From: Sphingomonas hylomeconis
GTDB lineage: Bacteria; Pseudomonadota; Alphaproteobacteria; Sphingomonadales; Sphingomonadaceae
Assembly: GCF_025370105.1 (NCBI RefSeq)
Contig: NZ_JANQBK010000006.1
Location: 1-64,000, forward strand
Direction of reading: 5' to 3'
Length of the DNA stretch: 64,000 nucleotides
The position numbers and the translations under genes are program-made. The stretch's first letter is position 1. Each line of letters opens with the position of its first letter. This document shows positions 1-7,514 of this stretch, piece after piece. Below the pieces are notes generated by a model. The model was not told the DNA's origin and did not search any database. It worked only from the letters and a program-made list of their open reading frames with translations.

Positions 1-987
1 CAGCGCGCCGACCGCGGCGGAGGCGGGGATCGTGATCAGCCACGCAACCACCACGCCGCGCGCCACGCCCCAGCGCACCGCCGACGCGCGGCGCGCGGTC
101 CCGGCGCCGATGATCGCACCGGTGATGGTGTGCGTGGTCGATACCGGGATGCCCAGCGCGGAGGCGATGAACAGCACGATCGATCCGGCCAGCGACGCGC
201 TGAAGCCCTGATGCTGCGACAGTTTGGTGATGCGCGAGCCCATCGTCTCGATGATCTTCCAGCCGCCGGTCATCGTGCCCAGCGCGATCGCAACGTAGCA
301 GCTGATCGCGACCCAGTGCGGCACCGCGAACGGCCCGGTAAGATATCCGGTGGAATAGAGCAGGACGGTGATGATCCCCATCGTCTTCTGCGCATCGTTG
401 AGCCCATGGCTGAGCGAATAGGCGGCCGAAGAGACCAAGTGCAGCACGCGGAAGCTGCGTTCGGCCTGGCTGGCGCTCACGCGGTGCAGCGCCCAGCTCG
501 ACGCCAGCATCACCAGCATTGCGAGGAACATGCCGATCGTCGGCGACAGCACGATCGCGATCAGCGTCTTGTTGAGCCCGGCCCATTGGATGCCGCTAAT
601 CCCGGCATGCGCGACGCCTGATCCGATCATTCCGCCGACCAAAGCGTGGCTACTCGACGAGGGGATGCCCCTGATCCAGGTCACCACGTTCCAGAACATC
701 GCCCCGCCGAGCGCGCCGAAGATCACCGCCGGAGTGATCAGATCCTTGTCGATCAGACCCTTGCCGATCGTATCGGCGACCGCGTGCAGGCTCGGAAAGG
801 CGATGGTCAGGAAATAGGCCGCGAAATTGAACACCGCGGCGAACAGCACCGCCTTGACCGGCGAGAGCAGGCGCGTCGCGACGACGGTGGCGATCGAATT
901 GGCCGCGTCGTGCAGGCCGTTGAGATAATCGAACGCCAGCGCGACGATGATCAGCCCGACGAGCAGCGGAAAGGCGAGTTGATGCAT
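1..987 (-). CDS. pit: PiT-family inorganic phosphate transporter (C-terminus cut by window edge)
   Basis: Low-affinity phosphate (metal-phosphate:H+) symporter of the inner membrane. Translating the minus strand from the ATG at 987 gives MHQLAFPLLVGLIIVALAFD, then the PiT signature DYLNGLHDAANSIATVVATR, and a second repeat with the SLSHGLNDAQKTMGII motif near residue 205. Later there is IPVSTTHTITGAIIGAG near residue 300. The two related GxNDA-like motifs are the inverted halves of the family fold. About 329 codons are present and the frame is still open at base 1, so only a short C-terminal part is missing. It starts 13 bp after the stop of the DUF47 gene; PiT transporters are commonly paired with DUF47/PhoU-like regulators, which supports both calls. 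Confidence 0.93.
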   Translation of the reverse strand, partial: MHQLAFPLLVGLIIVALAFDYLNGLHDAANSIATVVATRLLSPVKAVLFAAVFNFAAYFLTIAFPSLHAVADTIGKGLIDKDLITPAVIFGALGGAMFWNVVTWIRGIPSSSSHALVGGMIGSGVAHAGISGIQWAGLNKTLIAIVLSPTIGMFLAMLVMLASSWALHRVSASQAERSFRVLHLVSSAAYSLSHGLNDAQKTMGIITVLLYSTGYLTGPFAVPHWVAISCYVAIALGTMTGGWKIIETMGSRITKLSQHQGFSASLAGSIVLFIASALGIPVSTTHTITGAIIGAGTARRASAVRWGVARGVVVAWLITIPASAAVGAL

Positions 988-1000
988 GGCTTAATGCGGG

Positions 1001-2182
1001 TCAGGAATGATCGATGACGATGCCGTCGATCTCGTCGGCGACATCCTCGAACGCGTCGACGATCCGTTCGAGATGCTTGTAGATCTCGCGGTCGATCACG
1101 AAGCGCAGCGTATCGCTCGTGCCATGTTCCTGCAGCGAGCGCTTGAGCCCGGCAGCGTGAATCTCGTCGGCATGGCTCTCCATCCGCACCAGCCGCTCGG
1201 TCAGCTCGTGCAGCCGCTCGCCGTTGCGCGCGACATCGCGCAGCAGTGGCATCGCCTCGGACGCGACGCGGGCGGCATCGACGATAATCGCCGCCATGTC
1301 CTTCATCTCGGGGGAAATGTCGGTCACGTCGTACAGATCGATCGCCTGCGCGGCGGCCTGCATCTCGTCTACCGTATCGTCCATCGCGCCGATCAAGCTG
1401 GTGATCGCGGCACGATCGAACGGCGTGAGGAAGGTCTTGCGCACCGTCTGCAGCACATTGCGGGTGATCTCGTCGGCATCATGCTCGCGCTCGATGATCT
1501 CGCGGATATGATCAGGCGCGGCCGCGCCGCCTTCGAGCATCCGCGCGGTAGCATCGGCGGCGGCGACGATCGTGCGGGCATGCGCCTCGAACATCTCGAA
1601 GAAATTCCCCGTCTTGGGGAGCAGACGCTGAAACCAGGCGAACATGGATCCTACTTTCGATCGCTCGGCGACGGTGCCGAGCATGGTGGTGCGCCGCGCA
1701 GCGGCAGTGAATTCGGCGGTGGCAAACGAGCGGATCAGATCGCGCAGGTCGGGCTCGTCGACCGCCGCAGCGGCTTCGGCCAGCGAAAACCAGCGCCGCT
1801 CGCGCTGTTCCTGCTCTTTCCAGCTGTCCAGTTCGCGCGTCACGGCGAGTGGAAAGACATCGACATCGACCATCAGCGACGCGCCGTTGCTGCGCCGCTT
1901 GCGATAGCGATAGCTGCCGAGCCGGGTCGGGCATACCGCGCCGCACACGCCAGCCTCCTCCTCCGCCTCGCCCGCCGCGGCGGCGTGCGGCGCCATCCCG
2001 GCATCGATATTGCCCTTGGGAATCACCCAGCGGCCGGTGCCGCGCGAGGTGACGAGCATGACGCGGACGGTCGCGTCGGTGGCGGTGCCGGCGGTGCGGT
2101 ACGGAAGGGCGGCGATCTGACGAATGGGGCGGGTCCAGTTGGAATCGGTGGCGTCTATTGCAGCAAAGCAGCGGCGCTGCAT
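1001..2182 (-). CDS. NUDIX domain fused in frame to DUF47 (PhoU-like) phosphate-transport regulator
   Basis: A single open frame encodes two domains. Residues about 20-165 are NUDIX-like: RWVIPKGNIDAGM followed by AAAAGEAEEEAGV keeps the metal-binding EExxEE-like core but has Met and Gly where the classical box has Glu and Arg. Residues about 180-393 are DUF47: it opens MFAWFQRLLPKTGNFFEMFE and continues as an all-helical PhoU-like domain. DUF47 proteins are normally about 210 residues and stand alone. An internal ATG at 1645 with AGGA just upstream would give exactly that 214-residue protein, so the gene may make a fusion, a separate DUF47 protein, or both. The chosen start at 2182 lies 28 bp after the exporter stop and has no clear ribosome site. 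The pit gene follows by 13 bp. Confidence 0.75.
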   Translation of the reverse strand: MQRRCFAAIDATDSNWTRPIRQIAALPYRTAGTATDATVRVMLVTSRGTGRWVIPKGNIDAGMAPHAAAAGEAEEEAGVCGAVCPTRLGSYRYRKRRSNGASLMVDVDVFPLAVTRELDSWKEQEQRERRWFSLAEAAAAVDEPDLRDLIRSFATAEFTAAARRTTMLGTVAERSKVGSMFAWFQRLLPKTGNFFEMFEAHARTIVAAADATARMLEGGAAAPDHIREIIEREHDADEITRNVLQTVRKTFLTPFDRAAITSLIGAMDDTVDEMQAAAQAIDLYDVTDISPEMKDMAAIIVDAARVASEAMPLLRDVARNGERLHELTERLVRMESHADEIHAAGLKRSLQEHGTSDTLRFVIDREIYKHLERIVDAFEDVADEIDGIVIDHS

Positions 2183-2210
2183 AGCGCCCGCGCCGCGTTG
2201 TCCGCTCGCG

Positions 2211-3707
2211 CTAGCGGTGCCCGCTGAGCTCAGCGCCGGCATCGGCGGCAAACCGCCGGTTCCAGATCGTCGCCGCCGCCGAGACAAGGGTCACGACCAT
2301 GAATGCCAGCGTGAAATCGGCCAGGCTTGGGCGCGCATGGCCCGAGCCGAGCATGCCGACGTGCAGCGCCGCCGCGCCGACGCAGATGCCGAGTGACAGC
2401 ATCAGTTGCTGGAACGTCGCGTAAAAGCTGGTCGCCGCGCTCATCCGGCTGCTCGGCACCTCGTCATAGGCGATCGTGTTATAGGCCGAGAATTGGAACG
2501 ACATGAAGAAGCCCGAGATCATCAGGATCGCGAAGATCAGCGCGATCGGCCAATCGGGGCGAAACAGACCGCACACCGCATAACCGGCGCTGCCGCCCAG
2601 CCCGCCGACGATCAGGCTGCGCCGGAACCCCCATTTGCGCAGGATGCGCGGCGCCAGCCCCTTCATCATCAGCGATCCGATCGCACCGGCGATGGTGATC
2701 AGCCCGCTCGCCGCAGCGGTCATGCCGAAGCCCAATTGCAGCATCATCGGCAGCAGGAAGGGCTGCGCGCCCTGCGTGATGCGCGTCAGCGAGCCGGCGA
2801 TCAACGAAAGGCGGAAGGTCGGTATCGCCATCAGCGTGAGATCGAGGATCGGATCCGGCCGCCGCCGCGCATGGCGCAGATAGGCCCAGCCGGCGAGCGC
2901 ACCGATCGCGATCAGCAAAAGCGCCGCGGGCAATTCGCCCGTGCGGCTGGTCATTTCGAAGCCGAACAGCAGGCAGCCGAGCGCGATGCCGGACAGCACG
3001 AAGCCCCAGGCATCGAACCGCACCGGCCCGTCGGCGCGGACGTCCTCGATATAGCGCGTGACCAACACGATGCCGAGCAGGCCGATCGGCAGGTTGAGGT
3101 AGAAGATCCAGCGCCAGTCGAGATAGGTGACGATCGCGCCGCCGACCGGCGGTCCCAGGATCGGCCCGATCAGCGCCGGCATGATCAGCCACGACATCGC
3201 CGAGACCATATCCTCCTTGGCCACGCTGCGCAGCAGCACGAGACGCCCGATCGGGATCATCATCGCCCCGCCCAACCCCTGGACGAAGCGCGCGCCCATC
3301 ATCAGCGGCAGACTGGTGGCGATCCCGCACAGCGCCGATCCCGCGACGAAGATCAGGATCGCCGCGCGGAACACGGTGCGGGATCCGAACCGGTCGGCCA
3401 GCCGGCCACTGGCCGGGATGAAGATCGCCAGCGCGAGCAGATAGGAGGTCAGCGCCGCGCTCATATTGGTCGCTGGCACGCCGAAATCGCGCGCCATGGT
3501 GGGCAAGGCAGTCGACAGGATCGTCGCGTCCATCTGCTCCATGAACAGCGCGCAGGCGATGATCAAAGCGGTCACGCGGTAGCTGCGCGGCGTGTGACCC
3601 TCCGCCCGGGGATCGGCGGGAACGCGGGCGATGCCATCGGCCGCGGGCAGGATACCATCGCGGACTTCGCTGTTGATCGAGGCCAGGCCCCGTCGACGCA
3701 ATCTCAT
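2211..3707 (-). CDS. MFS transporter, DHA2 (EmrB/QacA-like) multidrug exporter
   Basis: Inner-membrane drug:H+ antiporter, 498 residues with about 14 predicted hydrophobic segments, the usual size for the DHA2 branch. Segment 1 reads ALIIACALFMEQMDATILST, with the acidic D in the first helix typical of EmrB-like exporters. The MFS motif A region SGRLADRFGSRTVF follows the second helix, and motif C-like GPILGPPVGGAIV sits in helix 5. I chose the ATG at 3707 because GGAAAG lies 8 bp upstream; a longer frame to 3908 adds arginine-rich sequence without a site. It is divergent from the SlyA/MarR gene, so the shared 228-bp gap may place it under the same repressor. Substrate unknown. Confidence 0.88.
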   Translation of the reverse strand: MRLRRRGLASINSEVRDGILPAADGIARVPADPRAEGHTPRSYRVTALIIACALFMEQMDATILSTALPTMARDFGVPATNMSAALTSYLLALAIFIPASGRLADRFGSRTVFRAAILIFVAGSALCGIATSLPLMMGARFVQGLGGAMMIPIGRLVLLRSVAKEDMVSAMSWLIMPALIGPILGPPVGGAIVTYLDWRWIFYLNLPIGLLGIVLVTRYIEDVRADGPVRFDAWGFVLSGIALGCLLFGFEMTSRTGELPAALLLIAIGALAGWAYLRHARRRPDPILDLTLMAIPTFRLSLIAGSLTRITQGAQPFLLPMMLQLGFGMTAAASGLITIAGAIGSLMMKGLAPRILRKWGFRRSLIVGGLGGSAGYAVCGLFRPDWPIALIFAILMISGFFMSFQFSAYNTIAYDEVPSSRMSAATSFYATFQQLMLSLGICVGAAALHVGMLGSGHARPSLADFTLAFMVVTLVSAAATIWNRRFAADAGAELSGHR

Positions 3708-3924
3708 TACTGTCTTTCCGAAGCGTCGGGCGACGCGCGCGCCCGGCCTGGTGGGCCTCTCCGGATCTGCTGCCCCGGTCGTTCGACCGGCGGTCGGCGG
3801 TTCTACTGAACCCCGGACAGCGCCGAGGCAATCACGTGCCGGCCATCGTTTGGCAACAAGATGGAAACATTGCAATTCGGCGATCGTTCCAATGGTGCAT
3901 TGCAGCACACGACCGGGACATTAC

Positions 3925-3936
3925 TTAGCACGCTAA
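3925..3936. promoter_or_regulatory. SlyA-type palindromic operator overlapping the MarR-family start codon
   Basis: TTAGCACGCTAA is a perfect inverted repeat (TTAGC, 2-base spacer, GCTAA). It differs by one spacer base from the published SlyA consensus palindrome TTAGCAAGCTAA. Its last A is the first base of the ATG of the SlyA/MarR gene, so bound repressor would block its own transcription or elongation. This fits autoregulation of the whole efflux operon. Function is inferred, not shown. Confidence 0.6.
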
Positions 3937-4388
3937 TGAAATCACCCCGACTCTCGCTCGAAGCATCCTATGCCCGTACGCTGCTGCCGCTCGCCCGGCT
4001 GTGGCGCCAAGCGGCGGATCGCGCGCTGAGCGACATGGGCGTGTCCGCCTCGCTCGGCTGGGCGCTCGTGCAGGTCGGCCGCTCGGGTGACGCGATCCGG
4101 CAGACCGACCTTGCCGCCGCGCTCGAGATCAGCGCGGCATCGTTGGTGCGGCTGGCCGACCAGATGGTCGCCGCGCAATTGGTCGAACGCCTGCGCGACG
4201 CGAACGATGCCCGGGTCAGCCGGATCCGGCTGACCGATCGTGGCCGGGCGCTGGTCGAGACGATCGAAGCGCGCTTCGCCGCGCTGCGCCAGGAAATGCT
4301 CGGCGACGTCACCGATCGCGATCTTGCAACCGCACTCAGCGTGGCCGAGCGGCTTGGCGCCCGCTTCATGCAGGAGCGTGTCAAATGA
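3936..4388 (+). CDS. MarR/SlyA-family transcriptional regulator
   Basis: A 150-residue winged-helix repressor. The N-terminal dimerisation helices (LEASYARTLLPLARLWRQAA) lead into the winged helix: DLAAALEISAASLVRLADQM is the recognition helix region and RLRDANDARVSRIRLTDRG is the wing with the conserved DxRxxxxxLT pattern. The length matches the family. I chose the ATG at 3936 over one 25 codons upstream because homology starts there. The stop overlaps the next start by ATGA, so it leads a five-gene efflux operon, as slyA neighbours ydhIJK in enterobacteria. Ligands of such regulators are usually aromatic acids or similar small molecules; here the ligand is unknown. Confidence 0.9.
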   Translation: MKSPRLSLEASYARTLLPLARLWRQAADRALSDMGVSASLGWALVQVGRSGDAIRQTDLAAALEISAASLVRLADQMVAAQLVERLRDANDARVSRIRLTDRGRALVETIEARFAALRQEMLGDVTDRDLATALSVAERLGARFMQERVK

Positions 4389-6430
4389 TCCTCGAACGGT
4401 TCGGCACGCGCGAGGCGCTGTTCTCCCTCAAATGCTTCGTTGCCGCGATGCTGGCCTATTATGTCGCGCTGCGGATCGGCCTGACTCGCCCGTTCTGGGC
4501 GGTGACCACCGCCTATATCGTCGCGCAGCCGCTGGCAGGCGCGGTGCTGTCAAAGGCGGTGTTCCGCGTGCTGGGCACGGTGCTCGGCGGGGTCGCGGCG
4601 GTGGTGCTGGTGCCCAATCTGGTCAACGCGCCGGAACTGCTGGTCGCGGCGCTCGCGCTGTGGCTCGGCCTGTGCCTGTACATCTCGCTGCTCGATCGGA
4701 CGCCGCGCGCGTACATCTTCCTGCTCGCCGGCTATACCGCGAGCATCATCGGCTTTCCCTCGGTGCTCGCGCCCGGCTCGGTATTCCTGACCGCCACACT
4801 GCGCGTGCAAGAGATCATCATCGGGATCGGTTGCGCCAGCCTGGTGCACGGCCTGGTATTTCCGCAAACGGTGACCGCGACCCTGCTCGCGCGGGTCGAT
4901 GCGATCCTCGCCGATGCCGAGCGCTGGTCACGCGATTCGCTGGCCACTGCCGGCGATGCGACGCTCGATCGCGATCGCCGGCGGCTGGCGCTCGACATCA
5001 ACGAGCTGCACCAGCTGTCGATCCACCTGCCGTTCGATACCGCCCGGCTGCTGCCGCGCGTACGCACGCTGCGCGCGCTGCAGGAACAATTGTCGATGGT
5101 GCTGCCGCTGGCCAGCGCGATCGACGACCGGATCGTCGAACTGGCGCGTGCCGGCCATGCGCCGCGCCCCGCGGCGGTCGCGCTGATCGAGGACGTCCGC
5201 GCCTGGCTCGCCGTGCCGCAGGACGACGGCCGCGCCGCCACCGCCCAAGCGCTGATCGATCGCGCGCGCGCGCTGGAACCCGACGTGACGGACGATCTGG
5301 CATGGCGCGACGCACTGCGGCTAAGCCTGCTGGCGCGCCTTGCCGACCTGATCGCGGCGCATCGCAACTGCCGCGACCTGCGCGACCAATTATGGTCGGC
5401 CACGCGGACGCCGGTCAGCGACGCGGTACGCGAGCTGCTCGCGCGCGGCCGGCGGCGGCCGCTGCACCGCGATCGCGGCATCGCGCTGCGCGCGGCGGCG
5501 GGCACGGTCGCGACGATCCTGCTCGGCTCGACCTTCTGGATCGCCACCGGCTGGCCCGACGGCGCCGGCGCGGTGCTGATCGCCGGCGTCTGCTGCGCGC
5601 TGTTCGGCAATAGCGATGATCCCGCGCCGATGATCCGCACCTTTTTCTACGGCTCGATTCTGGGGCTGGTCGTGGCGGGACTCTATGCCTTCGTGATCCT
5701 GCCGCGGGCGACCGATTTCGTCACGCTGGCAGCGCTGCTGGCGCCGGCGCTCCTGCTCGGCGGCATGTTCCTCGCGCGGCCGCGCTGGATGCTGCTGATG
5801 CTGGGCGCGATGCTCACCGGGCTCAACTCGGTTGGACTCAACGACCGGTTCGGCGCCAGTTTCGATTCCTTCCTCAATACCGGCGTTTCCACGTTGATCG
5901 GCACGCTGTTCGCGGTGGTGACGGTGGGGCTGTTCCAGACGATCGGCGCGGACAGCAGCGCGCGGCGACTGATCCGTGCCGGCTGGCGCGAACTGGCGGC
6001 GCGCAGCGACCTGCCTGGGCCGCCCGATGCCAATGGCTGGGTGAGCCGGATGCTCGACCGGATCGGGTTGCTCGCGCCGCGCCTCGCCGCACAGGGCCAG
6101 GATCCGGGCAAGCCGCTGCTCGACGCGCTGACCGATCTGCGCGTCGGCGTGACGGTGGGCGAGCTGCGCCAGTTGCGGATCGACGGATCGCCGGCCGACG
6201 GCGCGACGATCACGCCGGTGCTGCGCGGCGTCGCGGCGCATTACCGCGCGCTGCTGCCGCACCGCCCGGCGCCGCCCGAGCCCGAATTGCTCGCCGGGAT
6301 CGATCATGCGCTGACCCGGCTGGCGCAGAGCGAGACCGCCGATCTGCGCCGCCGCGCCGTGCTTGCCCTCACTTCGCTGCGGCGTAATCTGTTTCCCGCC
6401 GCCGCCCCTTATGCACAGGTGCTGCCATGA
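4385..6430 (+). CDS. FUSC-family aromatic-compound efflux pump (YdhK/AaeB-like)
   Basis: Inner-membrane pump subunit of 681 residues. It has two sets of hydrophobic helices separated by soluble stretches, as in FUSC/AaeB proteins. The first membrane block (residues about 10-165) contains LTRPFWAVTTAYIVAQPLAG, close to the family's conserved FWA-T-Y-V--P--G pattern. A cytosolic block of about 190 residues follows. The second block (about 360-520) repeats the pattern as STFWIATGWPDGAGAVLIAG. The start overlaps the regulator by 4 bases and its stop overlaps the DUF1656 gene by 4 bases. With the HlyD adaptor and outer-membrane factor downstream it should form a tripartite exporter for aromatic acids or biocides; the substrate is inferred from the family only. 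Confidence 0.9.
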   Translation: MILERFGTREALFSLKCFVAAMLAYYVALRIGLTRPFWAVTTAYIVAQPLAGAVLSKAVFRVLGTVLGGVAAVVLVPNLVNAPELLVAALALWLGLCLYISLLDRTPRAYIFLLAGYTASIIGFPSVLAPGSVFLTATLRVQEIIIGIGCASLVHGLVFPQTVTATLLARVDAILADAERWSRDSLATAGDATLDRDRRRLALDINELHQLSIHLPFDTARLLPRVRTLRALQEQLSMVLPLASAIDDRIVELARAGHAPRPAAVALIEDVRAWLAVPQDDGRAATAQALIDRARALEPDVTDDLAWRDALRLSLLARLADLIAAHRNCRDLRDQLWSATRTPVSDAVRELLARGRRRPLHRDRGIALRAAAGTVATILLGSTFWIATGWPDGAGAVLIAGVCCALFGNSDDPAPMIRTFFYGSILGLVVAGLYAFVILPRATDFVTLAALLAPALLLGGMFLARPRWMLLMLGAMLTGLNSVGLNDRFGASFDSFLNTGVSTLIGTLFAVVTVGLFQTIGADSSARRLIRAGWRELAARSDLPGPPDANGWVSRMLDRIGLLAPRLAAQGQDPGKPLLDALTDLRVGVTVGELRQLRIDGSPADGATITPVLRGVAAHYRALLPHRPAPPEPELLAGIDHALTRLAQSETADLRRRAVLALTSLRRNLFPAAAPYAQVLP

Positions 6431-6642
6431 CCGGTGAAATCTCGCTCGGCGGGGTCTATTTCCCCACCCTGTTGCTGCTCGCGATCGGCGCCACGGTGCT
6501 GACCCTCATCGTCACGCGTTTGCTGACCCATATCGGCTTCTATCGTTTCGTCGCCTATCGGCCGCTGGTCGATCTCGCGCTGTTCTTCCTCATGCTCGGG
6601 TTGGCATCGCTGCTGACCAGCCACTTCGGATTGCTGTCATGA
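6427..6642 (+). CDS. DUF1656 small inner-membrane protein (YdhI-like)
   Basis: A 71-residue protein with two hydrophobic segments (FPTLLLLAIGATVLTLIV and PLVDLALFFLMLGLASLL). It starts with the typical DUF1656 motif GEISLGGVYFPTLL. Members almost always sit between an FUSC pump and an HlyD adaptor, exactly as here, and are presumed accessory subunits of the pump. Translation is coupled on both sides by ATGA overlaps. No catalytic residues are evident and the biochemical role is not known. Confidence 0.9.
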   Translation: MTGEISLGGVYFPTLLLLAIGATVLTLIVTRLLTHIGFYRFVAYRPLVDLALFFLMLGLASLLTSHFGLLS

Positions 6643-7514
6643 AACCGCTCTACGCTTCGCTCGGCCGCGCCGCCGCCACCATCCTGATCGTCGTGCTGGC
6701 GATCGTCGTCGCACTGTGGCTGTGGCGCCGCTACGAGGTCGATCCCTGGACGCGCGACGGACGGATCCGCGCCGATATCGTGCGCGTGACGCCCGACGTC
6801 GCCGGGCTGGTGACGCAGGTCGCGGTGCGCGACAATCAGGCGGTGAAACCCGGCGACGTGCTGTTCGTGGTCGATCGCCCGCGCTTCGAGCTGACGCTGG
6901 CGCAATCCGATGCCGCGATCGCCAGCGCGCGGGCCACGCTGTTGCAGGCGCGGCGCGAGTCGCAGCGCGATCTGGCGCTCGGCGATCTCGTCGCGGCGGA
7001 AACGCACGAGCAGAATGTCGCGCGCGTCGCGACCGCCGCGGCGGCGCTGGCGCAGGCGCGCAGCACGCGCGCCACCGCCGCGCTCAACCTTGCGCGGACC
7101 ACCGTCCGGGCCACCGTCCACGGCACCGTCACCAACCTCGATCTCCATCCCGGCGACTATATCGCCGCCGGCACGCAGGCGATGGCGCTGGTCGATACCG
7201 ATTCGCTGCGCGTCGAGGGCTATTTCGAGGAAACCAAGCTGGGCGGCATCCATGTCGGCGATCCGGTGGTCGTCCATCTGATGGGCGAGGATCAGGCGCT
7301 GCACGGGCGCGTCGACAGCATCGCCGCCGGGATCAACGACAGCGAACGCACCAACACCAGCAACTTGCTGCCCAACGTCAACCCGACGTTCAACTGGGTG
7401 CGGCTGGCGCAGCGCATCCCGGTGCGGGTGAAACTGTTGCGCGTGCCCAAGGGCGTGCAGCTGATCGTTGGCCGCACCGCCACCGTCACGGTCAAGCCGC
7501 AGGTGGCGTCGTGA
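6639..7514 (+). CDS. HlyD/EmrA-family periplasmic adaptor (membrane fusion protein)
   Basis: A 291-residue adaptor that links the inner-membrane pump to the outer-membrane channel. Residues 9-29 are an N-terminal membrane anchor (AAATILIVVLAIVVALWLW). The biotinyl-lipoyl-like half motif DVAGLVTQVAVRDNQAVKPG follows, then a short coiled hairpin rich in Ala/Gln/Arg (residues about 85-140). The returning lipoyl half and beta-barrel come next (VRATVHGTVTNLDLHPGDYI; ALVDTDSLRVEGYFEETKL). The short hairpin is typical of the YdhJ/AaeA subgroup. Its TGA overlaps the next ATG by one base, so it is part of the same translationally coupled operon. Confidence 0.92.
   Translation: MKPLYASLGRAAATILIVVLAIVVALWLWRRYEVDPWTRDGRIRADIVRVTPDVAGLVTQVAVRDNQAVKPGDVLFVVDRPRFELTLAQSDAAIASARATLLQARRESQRDLALGDLVAAETHEQNVARVATAAAALAQARSTRATAALNLARTTVRATVHGTVTNLDLHPGDYIAAGTQAMALVDTDSLRVEGYFEETKLGGIHVGDPVVVHLMGEDQALHGRVDSIAAGINDSERTNTSNLLPNVNPTFNWVRLAQRIPVRVKLLRVPKGVQLIVGRTATVTVKPQVAS

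Noticed and set aside
1007..2227. 406-codon plus-strand frame opposite the NUDIX-DUF47 gene
   Set aside because: Mirror of a real gene; no recognisable domain, biased composition.
3861..3935. Upstream ATG that would extend the MarR protein by 25 residues
   Set aside because: The extension would swallow the operator region and has no family similarity; the ATG at 3936 starts the usual helix.
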